Assembly: GCA_040768665.1 (NCBI GenBank)
Contig: JAXGMN010000014.1
Span: 62,001 to 126,000, forward strand
Origin: JABWBD01 sp040768665
GTDB taxonomy: Bacteria; Planctomycetota; Planctomycetia; Pirellulales; Thermoguttaceae
Direction: 5' to 3'
DNA: 64,000 nucleotides
Shown here in pieces: positions 53,301 to 61,510 of the stretch (its first letter is position 1; each line of letters opens with the position of its first letter). The position numbers and the translations under genes were made by a program. Below the pieces are notes generated by a model that worked only from the letters and a program-made list of their open reading frames with translations, ran no database searches and was not told where the DNA came from.

Positions 53301-55635
53301 GCACCCGGTACTCGCCCGGGAAGAGGCCGTCGAACCGGTAGTAACCGGTCTCGTCGACGTTCGGCGTCGAGGGATCGTCGCTCATCGTCACCGTCAACGG
53401 CTCGCCGGGATCCCAGCCGTCGTTCTCATTGAGATCGAGGTAGACCTCGATGCCGGCCATCCCCGGTTCGGGAATCACCGCCTCGCCGGTGACCGGATCG
53501 AGCCGAAGCGAGTAGCGCTGGGTCTGCAGGAGATTCGAGAGGTCCTCCAAGGTCGTCGGCCGCATGAGGCTGAGCGACCTGGTCCCATCGCCGGCATTCA
53601 GGCCGATCTGGGCTCCGAGCCCGCCGAGCCCGCCGGTGCCGTTCGGATCGCCGGTGGTCCAGTTCATCGACTGGTAGTCGAAGATCACGATGTCGCCCGC
53701 CGGATCGTTCTGGATATACAGCGAGAAGGCGTTCCGCGCGTCGGTGTTGCCGGGGTTCGTCTGGTCGAAGTACCCGACGTCGACCCAGTCCACTTGCACA
53801 TACGCGTGCCCGCCGGCCGTGAGCCCCCGGTTCAGCCGCACTTCGCCCGCGCCCGTCCGCGTGTCGACGTCGGCCCAGAAGGGCGCCACCATCGGCGTCG
53901 ATTGCGGGAAGCCGGCCGGGTTGAACTGATCGAGCGGCCCGCCGAACGTGATATTCCCGTTGTTGTTGATGTAGAACTGCGTGTACGTCTGGCCGTAGAA
54001 ATCCAGCGAGAAGCCGAAGTCGACGGCGTCCGACGACAGGTCGTCGTTGCCGACCACGGCGGTCCGGAGTTGCCCGTCGCTGTCCGTCCCCGACATCAGC
54101 ACCTGCGTGCCGCTGCCGAAGGGCCGCAGTTGGACCGGCGACACGAAGACCGTGCTGCCGTGGTTGTTCCACACGCCGTCGGCGTTCAAATCCTCGTACT
54201 CCCAGCCGCTGATCGAGCTCGTCCCGTTCTCGACCCGTACCCGGTGGTCCTCCACCTCGCCGTACCAGGTCTGGCCGGTCGGGGCCGAGCCGGTCGGCTG
54301 CGCCGCGCCCGCCGCACTGGAGCTCAGCCGCAGCCGCAGGTACGTATTGCCCGCCGGAAGTCCCGCCGGCACCTGGAACTCTTGGGAAAACTCGCCGTCG
54401 CCGACGAGCTCCGCCGCAATCACGCGCTCGGAGATCAGATTGCCCGCGGCATCCGTGTAATCGGCCCACACACCGTCGCCGTTGAAATCGATCCACGCGC
54501 TGAGGTAAGCATCGCTGCCCGTGCCGTTGGTCACGTCGACCGTCAAGGTCGCCGTCGCGCCCGGCACCAGCCCGGAAAGCGTCTCACCAGCCACCAGCGA
54601 CGTCAGCGAAACCAGGCCGTCTTCATCCGCGCCCAGCAGATCGGTATCGTCGCCCAACGCATCCGCGCGCGGCTGGCCGTCGTTCTCCGGATCGACCAGC
54701 GAGCCGATCGCCAAGAGCGGATTGCCCGCGCCGTCGCGCAGGATCGTGTGGCTCGGCCCGTTGTTCGCCGCCAGCGTGCCGTAGCTGACCGGGGCGTCGC
54801 CGAAGTCCTTGCCGCCGTCGTCGTTGAGGATCACGATCGTGCCCGTCCCGTCGTCGTCCGCAACCGCGTCGATCGTGCCCGTGACCAGGTCGATCGTCGC
54901 CGTGTCGACGACTAGCTTGAACGACTCGTCGTCCTCGACCTTCACATCGCCCTTGATCACCACCGGGATCTTGGCCACCACCTCCGCCTCCGACTGGCGG
55001 GCGTACATCAGCCGGTAGTTTTCGCCGTCGTGGTTCCGCCACACGATCAGGTCGCCGCTGACGATCGGGAAGCGGTCCTCGTTGGCGTTCATCGAAATGT
55101 TCTGCCGCGCAATGTCCGCGTCGAGGTCGTACTGCATCACCTCGTAATTGCCGCCCAGCCGCTCGACGTCCCACACCACGCGGTTGCCTTCGATCCGCGG
55201 GCTTTCGTCGTCGAACGTCGCATTGGCCGACACGTTCGTAGTCCCGCCCGACGGGATGTGGTATCGGAAAATGTCCCAGTCGCCGCGGTCGGCCGGGTTG
55301 CTCGGGTCCAACCGTCGTAGCCCTGCCACACCACGTTGTCGCCCGACACCCCCGAGATGGTTAATCCCGGAAACGCGTTTGTTCGTGATCTGCGTGGTCG
55401 CTCCCGACTCGATGTCGTAAAGATAGATCTCGTAGTCGGTGCCGTCGTAGCCCCGCCGCACGATGTAGGGCCGTCGATCTTCGCCTCGTGATCGTCCAGT
55501 CCCGCGTTGTCGGTCACCGTCTTGGCCGTCCCGGTCGCGGCATCGTAGAGGTAAATCTCGCGATCCTTGCCGTCGAAGCCGGTCCAGATCACGCGAGCCG
55601 AAGGAAATCTGCGGATCCTCGTCCCTCATCTGCAT
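50389..55635 (-). CDS. Giant surface protein 2, middle open piece with embedded zinc metalloprotease
   Basis: In frame from about 55.30 kb. It contains the end of a propeller, Calx-beta second half (54.8-55.0), GEVED (54.23-54.83), SdrD_B split by NIDO (53.24-54.23), the DGTG-EFD insert (52.93-53.2), Calx-beta first half (52.65-52.82), a Pro-rich linker, a metalloprotease (51.69-52.40) and a PPC-like domain (51.35-51.68, DVDYFSFNSGGGAVTLDIRP). A propeller follows (50.33-51.35), out of frame between about 50.69 and 50.53 kb. The 5' end of the open frame (55.31-55.63) is mostly out of frame, and the stop at 50389 is caused by a frameshift. Probably part of one polypeptide with the flanking pieces. 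Confidence 0.85.
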   Translation of the reverse strand: MQMRDEDPQISFGSRDLDRLRRQGSRDLPLRCRDRDGQDGDRQRGTGRSRGEDRRPYIVRRGYDGTDYEIYLYDIESGATTQITNKRVSGINHLGGVGRQRGVAGLRRLDPSNPADRGDWDIFRYHIPSGGTTNVSANATFDDESPRIEGNRVVWDVERLGGNYEVMQYDLDADIARQNISMNANEDRFPIVSGDLIVWRNHDGENYRLMYARQSEAEVVAKIPVVIKGDVKVEDDESFKLVVDTATIDLVTGTIDAVADDDGTGTIVILNDDGGKDFGDAPVSYGTLAANNGPSHTILRDGAGNPLLAIGSLVDPENDGQPRADALGDDTDLLGADEDGLVSLTSLVAGETLSGLVPGATATLTVDVTNGTGSDAYLSAWIDFNGDGVWADYTDAAGNLISERVIAAELVGDGEFSQEFQVPAGLPAGNTYLRLRLSSSAAGAAQPTGSAPTGQTWYGEVEDHRVRVENGTSSISGWEYEDLNADGVWNNHGSTVFVSPVQLRPFGSGTQVLMSGTDSDGQLRTAVVGNDDLSSDAVDFGFSLDFYGQTYTQFYINNNGNITFGGPLDQFNPAGFPQSTPMVAPFWADVDTRTGAGEVRLNRGLTAGGHAYVQVDWVDVGYFDQTNPGNTDARNAFSLYIQNDPAGDIVIFDYQSMNWTTGDPNGTGGLGGLGAQIGLNAGDGTRSLSLMRPTTLEDLSNLLQTQRYSLRLDPVTGEAVIPEPGMAGIEVYLDLNENDGWDPGEPLTVTMSDDPSTPNVDETGYYRFDGLFPGEYRVRQRITDPDLIPTNPTAKVYLPDGIQELEVQQAWPQIAEGTFTIDDGTGAITFEFDKDGSVVETPARDRHYRGHGTAADVAATMVSAINRAPGLDVVATAAGDVVRLAAKAGATFTVDVSSVTDQLDLITSYGEDGYYQVNLGAGEQFQGANFGNYVKPHIEVSNIAVPEGDSGDTTVEVEVRIKKSFGSTVVVDYHTQDGTAQDGEASEDNDYQGTSGQITIGPQTGPAYGWDSWSIATMNPSGTSASSGEGSGPSVPLPSGPLPAPVPVTGPTKFTDSAGRVYFVDPPAPTLPPSVGGTETVMAPPYPLSQTFALHSNPGASKVIYLDFDGHTTTGTSWNTLWNMTSIVTPAYSLDGSSSFSDIELEQIQRVWERVAEDYVPFDVNVTTEDPGVAALTNSGGGDSQWGMRVVIGPDQAATGAGGIAYLTSFTWNSDTPCFVFNVGETGVAEAASHEVGHTLGLYHDGDSTQEYYPGYGSGPTGWAPIMGVGYYQQLVQWSQGEYPDANNQEDDLAIITTNNGFNYRPDDHGNTLATATRLTGVGHVSGAGIIERGTDVDYFSFNSGGGAVTLDIRPFYRSPNLDISATLYDSSGNAITTSNPTNFLDATFNLNLPAGRYYLSVEGVGKAAGTDPGYTDYGSLGYYSISGTIPAVSSYDVSGEYVVWESPSAAGTEIYLGDTATGAVHRLTNNDTEDFSAKIHALADGSKVYVTWVRHDAAADSQVFLYTFDTATKTGATVQASSDPFSVADPQVSATAAGQAYVTWSADTLTDRDIFVYDGGGRNGADVSDMVYDHGGRNDFDPQISGSRVVWTGNDGKDDEIYLYDAATGSVTQVTNNATADGSAKIDGSNIVWRSLDGGDYDILLYNIDSARPPRSRRTTSTTTRRRFRATTSSGRPTTGSIRPIRPTAATGTSSAITSTRATTNVSANAFFDDLNPQIVNNQVVWESPRLGGDSEILHRDLHAARR
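51690..52400 (-). other. Embedded zinc metalloprotease domain (metzincin-like)
   Basis: The zinc site is EAASHEVGHTLGLYHDG, a full H-E-x-x-H-x-x-G-x-x-H motif, followed about 24 residues later by the Met-turn-like WAPIMGVGYYQQLVQW. The start of the fold is SKVIYLDFDGHTTTGTSWN and the active-site strand follows RVWERVAEDYVPFDVNVTTED. All ligands and the catalytic Glu are present, so the domain should be active. A PPC-like domain follows, as in many secreted proteases. Zinc ligands are at about 51.90-51.94 kb. Confidence 0.88.
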
Positions 55636-56197
55636 GGTCGTACACCAGGTCCGGCACGTTCGAGATTACCTTCGTCGCCATGTCGTAGACGAAGATGTCG
55701 CGGCCGGTCGGCGTGTCTTCCACCGAGGTCACGTGCGTGTCCGACACCTGCAAGATCGCCCACCATGTTGGCGGAGTAGGTAATCTGCACGGTGGTGTCC
55801 GTATCGATGTCCGTACAGATTGATCAGTCGTCGCGGTGCGCCAGGACCGAAGTCGCCATCGTGCCCGACCCAAACCACCTTCGAGCCGTGAATCTTCGTG
55901 TAGCGGCTCCGGCAGGTGTCGTTGGTCAACTGGCGCGTAGAGGCCGGTCAGCGTGTTGTGGAGGAAAACGTCGGTGTCGGCGCCCATCGAAGGCCCTCCA
56001 CCACGGCCGTCGCCCCGGACGTCGTAGTAGTAGTCGGCCAACTCCTCGACGACCACCCGCTCGAGGAAGTCCGTGAACGCGGTGAAGAAGTTCGTCGGAT
56101 CGTTTCGGAAGTCCTCGATGTCGAACCCTCCGCCGCCCGTCGCTCCAGGCCATCGCGCCCATAGCGCGTCCGGTATTCCCGTACCAGGCCGTGCCAA
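55589..56197 (-). CDS. Giant surface protein 2, frame piece (end of vWA cassette and propeller start)
   Basis: In-frame parts include GGGGFDIEDFRNDPTNFFTAFTDFL, ELADYYYDVRGDGRGG and DVFLHNTLTGLYAPV, then, after further shifts, LQVSDTHVTSVEDTPTGRDIFVYDMATKVISNVPDLVYDHAD, which is propeller sequence. The middle is read in other frames (for example SKVVWVGHDGDFGPG in another frame at about 55.85 kb). At least four frameshifts lie within this piece. Confidence 0.6.
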   Translation of the reverse strand: MARPGTGIPDALWARWPGATGGGGFDIEDFRNDPTNFFTAFTDFLERVVVEELADYYYDVRGDGRGGGPSMGADTDVFLHNTLTGLYAPVDQRHLPEPLHEDSRLEGGLGRARWRLRSWRTATTDQSVRTSIRTPPCRLPTPPTWWAILQVSDTHVTSVEDTPTGRDIFVYDMATKVISNVPDLVYDHADEGRGSADFLRLA

Positions 56198-56670
56198 ACG
56201 CTGGGCTCGCTCCGATGTAGGCGAACAGGGCGTCGTGGTTCACCAGCGCCGACAGGGCCGGCCGCAAACTCGGTCAGTGGCGTCGTCGTCCTCATCCGTC
56301 AACATCACCAGCGCGATCTTCGACCCCGGGCAGGAAGTTGAGCGTGGTTGCCGGGAAGCCGCTCAGGTCAGGCCGTTCAGCGCTCCAACACGGCCACGCT
56401 CCGGGCTCGTAGGCCCCCTGGATCGCCACATTGAGGGAAGGGCCGAGCGGGTCGGTGAACGTAGGCGAAGTCGGTCACGTCCTGGGTCATGATCGCCTCC
56501 CACCCCCGTGTCCCCCGGTCTCTACCAGCGTACTGGGCATTGATGCCCGCCGCCTGCATGGCCGCGTCCATCAGCGGCGAGTTCGTCTGCACGTCGTTGA
56601 TGCTGCCGCCCATCTTCGGCGTCGTGTCGAACAGGAAGACGATGTCTGCCCTGGTTGACCACCGTTCCCT
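56030..56670 (-). other. von Willebrand factor A-like cassette
   Basis: Pieced together from several frames: ADIVFLFDTTPKMGGSINDVQ (first strand and MIDAS-like loop), AAGINAQYAG, then IALVMLTDEDDDATD, NHDALFAYIGASPAFGTAWYG and the closing part before the propeller. The first MIDAS serine of D-x-S-x-S is replaced by Thr in DTTPKMGGS, so metal binding is uncertain. It sits at the same point of its module as the metalloprotease and the extra NIDO in the next two modules. Confidence 0.7.
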
Positions 56671-56997
56671 GCGGCACGGCCAGCGCGCTCCACAGGCGTC
56701 CTTGCCTTCCAGCGGCGTGTTGTGCGGCCCGATCACGAGCTGGCCATTGCTGATCGGCACGTAGTCGAGATTCACGGCGATAGCCGAGCCGTCCGCATCG
56801 GTGTGGTAGTCGATCGTGATCGTCGATCCGAACGACTTCTTCACGTGGACTTCGACCTCGACGGTCTTCTCCCCGGAATCGCCCTCCGCAACCACCGCGT
56901 TGCCGATCTCGATGTGCGGCTTCCGGTAATTGCGAAGTGGCCCCGCGAAGTGCTCGTCCTCCTGCAGCAGCCGGATCGTGTAGAAACCATGCGGCAT
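56377..56997 (-). CDS. Giant surface protein 2, frame piece (Calx-beta first half and vWA start)
   Basis: PHGFYTIRLLQEDEHFAGPLRNYRKPHIEIGNAVVAEGDSGEKTVEVEVHVKKSFGSTITIDYHTDADGS is the end of an SdrD_B domain followed by the first half of Calx-beta. It continues into GQLVIGPHNTPLEGK and the vWA start. Frameshifts at about 56.63, 56.66 and 56.45 kb break it. Part of the giant protein, not a separate gene. Confidence 0.65.
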   Translation of the reverse strand: MPHGFYTIRLLQEDEHFAGPLRNYRKPHIEIGNAVVAEGDSGEKTVEVEVHVKKSFGSTITIDYHTDADGSAIAVNLDYVPISNGQLVIGPHNTPLEGKDACGARWPCRRERWSTRADIVFLFDTTPKMGGSINDVQTNSPLMDAAMQAAGINAQYAGRDRGTRGWEAIMTQDVTDFAYVHRPARPFPQCGDPGGLRARSVAVLER

Positions 56998-57105
56998 CCA
57001 TGGTCGACGTCACGTCTTCCAGCGCTTGAAGCGCCCGCCGAAGTCCCAGGTGAGCGTCGCCCGTCGTAAGCAGTCACCGTGACCGGTCACGCCGTCCAGT
57101 CGCCG

Positions 57106-57732
57106 TCACGTTAGCGCGACCGCCCGGTGTTGATTTTGGGCGATCGCCGACGCCATCATCGTAAACGTATAGTCCTCGCGGTACGCAATCCGCGTATTGC
57201 CTTGCGCTGCCGTTGCCGCTGGCCGTGATATTGTCGAACTCGAAACGTTCACGGCCGGCTGGTTGGCGGGGTTGCCGTCGTAGATCGTAAACGTATCCCC
57301 TTCAAACGACGGCGATCCGCCCAGCGTCTGCATCCGCGCGGTATTCGCGGGCACGTACCCATTGGCGTTCGGATACGTCTGGATCCACTCTTGCGGATCG
57401 AGCGGTATCTGCGCGGACCGTACTGCCCCTGAACATATCCTGGTCATCGCCCGGTGACCGTAGTACCCCGTCTCGCCGATATCTCCGGCGTCGAAAGATC
57501 GTCCAGCAGCGTGAATCATCCAGGGCTCCGCCGGAATGTGGTTGGCCGGATCGCCGGGATGCCAGACACCGTCCGTTCCACCCCCGGCACGTCGAGGAAG
57601 ATCACTCACGCCGCCGATCCCCGGTTCCGGCTCGATCGGCGCGCCGGTGGCCGGATCGATCCGGAACTTGAACTGCTCCGTCTGCAGAAGATCCGAGAGA
57701 TCCTCCAGGCTTTTCGGCCGCATTACGCTCAA
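57106..57732 (-). CDS. Giant surface protein 2, frame piece (NIDO end and SdrD_B second part)
   Basis: Begins SVMRPKSLEDLSDLLQTEQFKFRIDPATGAPIEPEPGIGGVSDL, the end of a NIDO domain joining the SdrD_B continuation. It goes on with ETGYYGHRAMTR (shifted) and PLDPQEWIQTYPNANGYVPANTARMQ. The DGTG-type insert follows as GDTFTIYDGNPANQPAVN. Several shifts are present. Confidence 0.6.
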   Translation of the reverse strand: MSVMRPKSLEDLSDLLQTEQFKFRIDPATGAPIEPEPGIGGVSDLPRRAGGGTDGVWHPGDPANHIPAEPWMIHAAGRSFDAGDIGETGYYGHRAMTRICSGAVRSAQIPLDPQEWIQTYPNANGYVPANTARMQTLGGSPSFEGDTFTIYDGNPANQPAVNVSSSTISRPAATAAQGNTRIAYREDYTFTMMASAIAQNQHRAVALT

Positions 57733-57819
57733 GTAGTTGGTTCCGTCGCCCGCGTCGAAGCCGATCTGACGCCCCAGGCCGCCGAGGCCATCGGTCAGTC
57801 GCGTCGCCCGTGGTCCAGT

Positions 57820-58638
57820 TCATATCCACGTAGTTGAACACCACGATATCACCGCCGGATCGTTTCTCGATGTACAGCGAGAAGGCATTGCGCGCCTCCG
57901 TATTGCTCGCGTCGTTCTGGTCGAAATAGCCGACGTCAACCCAATCGATCTGCACATACTCCTGCCCGCGCGAACTCGTGCCGCGGTGCAATTGCACCTG
58001 GCCCGCGCCGGTGCGGCGTCGACGTCGGCCCAGAACGGCCCGATCACCGGCGTCGACTGCGGGAAGCCCTGCGGGCTGAATTCGCTGACCGGCCCGCCAA
58101 GACTGATGTTGCCGTTGTTGTTGACGAAGAACTGCGAGTACATCTGGCCGTAATACTCGAACGAAAAACCGAAGTCCTGCGCCCGCCGACGACCATCGTC
58201 GTTGTTGGCGAGCACCACCGACCCCGTTCCGAATGCGGCTTCAGGTTGACGTTCGGCACGAACACCGGCGTACCCTGGTTGTTCCACGCCGTGCCCGTTG
58301 CAGTCGTCGAACTTCCAGCCGCTGATCGTCCCTGTGCCGACCACGTGCTCCAGCCCTGTAATCCCCTCCACTTCGCCTTTGGCTGTGCCCGTCAGAGAAG
58401 AACTGCACGAGCTCGCCAGCCGCAACCGCATGTAGGTCGCGCCCCGCTTCGATCCCTCGGGGACGAAAACGGGAAACGCTTGCGACGTTCCGCCGCTCAC
58501 CGCCACTCCGGCGAGCACCTGCTCGGAGATGGATGCCCTCGGCATCCGTGTAGTCAGCCCACACGCCGTCGCCGTTCCGATCGATCCACGCAGCCAAGTG
58601 GCCGCCGGTCCCGGCGCGTCGACGATGTCGAGCTGCAA
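57820..58638 (-). CDS. Giant surface protein 2, frame piece (GEVED end, SdrD_B start, NIDO)
   Basis: In-frame blocks: FPVFVPEGSKRGATYMRLRLASS and KGEVEGITGLEHVVGTGTISGWKFDD (GEVED end and SdrD_B start), then QDFGFSFEYYGQMYSQFFVNNNGNISLGG and GFPQSTPVIGPFWADVD (NIDO). The NIDO continues in the overlapping frame 57602-57997 as EYVQIDWVDVGYFDQNDASNTEARNAFSLYI. The DGEVED signature reads KGEVEG here, probably from local errors. Confidence 0.6.
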   Translation of the reverse strand: MQLDIVDAPGPAATWLRGSIGTATACGLTTRMPRASISEQVLAGVAVSGGTSQAFPVFVPEGSKRGATYMRLRLASSCSSSLTGTAKGEVEGITGLEHVVGTGTISGWKFDDCNGHGVEQPGYAGVRAERQPEAAFGTGSVVLANNDDGRRRAQDFGFSFEYYGQMYSQFFVNNNGNISLGGPVSEFSPQGFPQSTPVIGPFWADVDAAPARARCNCTAARVRAGRSMCRSIGLTSAISTRTTRAIRRRAMPSRCTSRNDPAVISWCSTTWI

Positions 58639-58993
58639 ATCGGTGTACCGCCCGGCACCAGCAGGACCAGGAGAAAGCTGGTTCCCAACGTTGTCTCCCT
58701 CTTCGTCGTCGCGCAGGAAGCTGTCGTCGCCGTCCGCGTAGTAGCCCGGCAGTCGATGGCCTCGGCATCCACCGTGGCACCCAGGTCAGTTGCTGGTTCG
58801 CAATGGGACATCTCCGTCGAGGCGGATCTTGTGGCGGGCGCGTTGCGTCAGGCCAACAGCATCCCGTAGCTCTCCGGCGCGCGTGCGCCATCAGGTGGCG
58901 TAGCCGTCGTCTCGTCGTTGAGGATCTCGACGTCCGCCCGATCGTTCACGATCACCCCGTTGCCCAGGCCGACGACCATGGCGCCGTCCAGAA

Positions 58994-61510
58994 TCACGGA
59001 AGAATTCGTTGTCCTCCGGGCGCGTATCGCCGTTCACGTAGAGCGTGATCGTCCCGGTGACTTCGGCTCCGCCTGCTTGCCATCAGCCAGTAGTTCTGCC
59101 CGTCGTAGTTCTGCCAGACGACCAATCCCCCGCTTACCAGCGGAAGCTGTGGTCCTGCCCCCGCTTCCGCGATACGTTTTGGGCGTCGCGCTCGACAAGA
59201 TCCCGGTGCATGACTTCCCAGTTGCCGCCCACCGCTGCGACTGCCAGACCACCTGGTCGCCGTAGATCTGCGGATTCGAGTCGTCCAACTGCGCGTTCGC
59301 CGAGACGTTGGTAATCGCGCCGGATGGAATGTGATAGCGGAAGATGTCCCAATCGCCGCGGCCCGCGGGATTGTTGGCGTCGTAACCCCGCCGAACGACG
59401 TTCTCACCGGAGACCATCGGCGCGGTATCGTCGGTTGCGCTCGGGAAGGCCACGGTATCGGTGACCTGCGTCGTGCTCCCGGAACCGCTGGCGGCGTTGG
59501 CGCAGTAGAGGAAGATGTCCCAGTCGTTGCCGATGCCGTTCCGCCCCTGCCACACCACGCTGGTGCCGTCGATCTGGACTGCGCTTGTCCTCGGCCGAGT
59601 TCGAGGTAACCTGCACCGGCACGTAACTCGGATTGCCGACTGCCTTGGCGGTGTCCCACAGGTAGATCTCGTTGTCCTTGCCGTCGTAACCGTACCAGAC
59701 GACGATACCGCCGGAGATCTGCGGCGCGTAATCGGCCATCCCCATGCCCGGGGACTTTGGCCGAGATGTTCGTCGTCGCTCGCGTCGTAACGTCGTACAG
59801 GTAGGATCTCGTTGCCGCCCGTCGTCCCGCCCCACCACGTGACGTAGGCGTTGTAGGGCGGCCTGATGCTCGGCTGCGGATCGCCGACCGCGTACGGGTG
59901 TGCGTCACCTGGGTCGTCACGCCCGTGGCTGTTTGCGTGTCGTACGTGTAGAGGAAGATCTGCGAGTCGTCGCCGCCGCTGCCGTCGCGGCCCACCCACA
60001 CCACGTATACCGTCGAACCGTCTGCCGAGACGTGCACCTTCGGCGCGGAGTCCTCGCGCGCATTGTGGGTCAATTGCAGGACGAGATTCCTCGCGCCGTC
60101 GTACAGATAGATGTCCTTGTCGGCGCCGTCCCTCGCCTCCCACACCACATAGTCGCCGGCTACGTCGTACTTCGCCGCCAGCGTGCCGGTCGTGGCCAGC
60201 ACGGACGAATTCCAGGCCCCCAGCGGCGTCGCCTTCGGATCGATCGTGATCTGGCCCGACGCCCCCTGGTAGTCGCCGTCCGCCAACGTGGCCGTGCCGT
60301 CCACCGTGTGGTAATCGACCACGAGCGCCGACCCGTACGATTTCGTGACGTGCACCGTCACGTCGACCCGCGTCGGGTTCGCCGGATCGTCCCCTTCCCA
60401 CACCGCCACGTCGGAAACGCTCACGCGTGGCAGGAAGAAATTGCCGAAATTGGCGTCCTCGAAGCTCTCGCCCGCGCCGAGATTCACGTCGTAGTGCCAG
60501 CCGCCGTTGCTGAACGAAGTGACGTCCTCCAGAATGCCGCCCACCACCGCCAGTCCCAGACCGACGCTGGAGCCGGCCTCCGCGGTCAACTTGACCGCGC
60601 TGCCGCTCGAAGTCGCCGAGATCTTGAAATTGGGAGTGGCCTCCACGGCCGCGGCGATCGCCGCGGCAATTTGATCGGGAGTGTCGCCGCCGAGGATATC
60701 GACCGCGCGGAGAGTCGGCGTTTCCGTCACGCTGTCGTTGTTGTCGAACTCGTACGTGACCACCTTGCTGCCGTCGTTCACCGTGAACAAACTGCCGTCG
60801 GTGATGCCCGCGCCGTTCTGCAGCACGCGGATGTCGCCCGTCGCCGCGCTCGGATGCGTCGGGATCAACTCGGGATAGAGCGCCGGGTCGATCCACTCGC
60901 GGACCTGGTAGGAACCGTCGAAAAGCCCGGTGAATTCGTAGTAGCCCGTCTCGTCGATGCCGGCGGTCGACGGATCGTCCGACCGCGTCACCCTCGAAGG
61001 CTCCTCATTGCCGAATCCGTCGTGGTCGAGAATGCCGTTGCCGTTCAGATCCAGGTACACGATGATGCCTGCCAGCCCCGGCTCGGCTTCGATCGGCTCG
61101 CCGGTTGCCGGGCTGATGCGGAATCCCCGCTGCTCCATCTGCAACAGGTCGGACAGGTCCGCGGGACTGTTTGGCCGCATCAGGCTCAGCATTTGCGTCG
61201 GATCGCCGTCCCCGGCATCGAAGCCGATCTGGGCGCCAAGACCCCGAACCCTGCCGTGCCGGTCGTGTCGCCGGTGGTCCATCCCAGCCGACTCGTAGTC
61301 GAACACGACGACGTCGCCGTTCGGATCGTCCTCGATGTAGAGCGAGAACGCGTTGCGAGCGTTCGTGTTGCCCGCCGAATTCCGGTCGAAGTAACCGACG
61401 TCGACCCAATCCACGCGGACGTAGGCATGCCCTCCGGCTGTCGTCCCGGTCAGCCACCGCACCTCCCCGCCGCCGGAACGCGTGTCCACGTCGGCCCAGA
61501 AAGCGCGCAA
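58994..61510 (-). CDS. Giant surface protein 2, open piece of the first super-module
   Basis: In frame from about 61.50 to 59.91 kb apart from a short excursion near 61.25-61.29. NIDO (FWADVDTRSGGGEVRWLTG, YVRVDWVDVGYFDRN), SdrD_B end (AGIIVYLDLNGNGILD, DETGYYEFTGLFDGSYQVREW), the DGTG-type insert (FTVNDGSKVVTYEFDNNDSVTET) and NFGNFFLP follow in order. Then comes Calx-beta first half (VAVWEGDDPANPTRVDVTVHV) running directly into the propeller (YDVAGDYVVWEARDGADKDIYLYDG) with no cassette. Past 59.91 kb the frame is wrong and the propeller continues in two other frames down to about 59.1 kb. Confidence 0.7.
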   Translation of the reverse strand: MRAFWADVDTRSGGGEVRWLTGTTAGGHAYVRVDWVDVGYFDRNSAGNTNARNAFSLYIEDDPNGDVVVFDYESAGMDHRRHDRHGRVRGLGAQIGFDAGDGDPTQMLSLMRPNSPADLSDLLQMEQRGFRISPATGEPIEAEPGLAGIIVYLDLNGNGILDHDGFGNEEPSRVTRSDDPSTAGIDETGYYEFTGLFDGSYQVREWIDPALYPELIPTHPSAATGDIRVLQNGAGITDGSLFTVNDGSKVVTYEFDNNDSVTETPTLRAVDILGGDTPDQIAAAIAAAVEATPNFKISATSSGSAVKLTAEAGSSVGLGLAVVGGILEDVTSFSNGGWHYDVNLGAGESFEDANFGNFFLPRVSVSDVAVWEGDDPANPTRVDVTVHVTKSYGSALVVDYHTVDGTATLADGDYQGASGQITIDPKATPLGAWNSSVLATTGTLAAKYDVAGDYVVWEARDGADKDIYLYDGARNLVLQLTHNAREDSAPKVHVSADGSTVYVVWVGRDGSGGDDSQIFLYTYDTQTATGVTTQVTHTRTRSAIRSRASGRPTTPTSRGGAGRRAATRSYLYDVTTRATTNISAKVPGHGDGRLRAADLRRYRRLVRLRRQGQRDLPVGHRQGSRQSELRAGAGYLELGRGQAQSRSTAPAWCGRGGTASATTGTSSSTAPTPPAVPGARRRSPIPWPSRAQPTIPRRWSPVRTSFGGVTTPTIPRAAAIGTSSAITFHPARLPTSRRTRSWTTRIRRSTATRWSGSRSGGRQLGSHAPGSCRARRPKRIAEAGAGPQLPLVSGGLVVWQNYDGQNYWLMASRRSRSHRDDHALRERRYAPGGQRILP

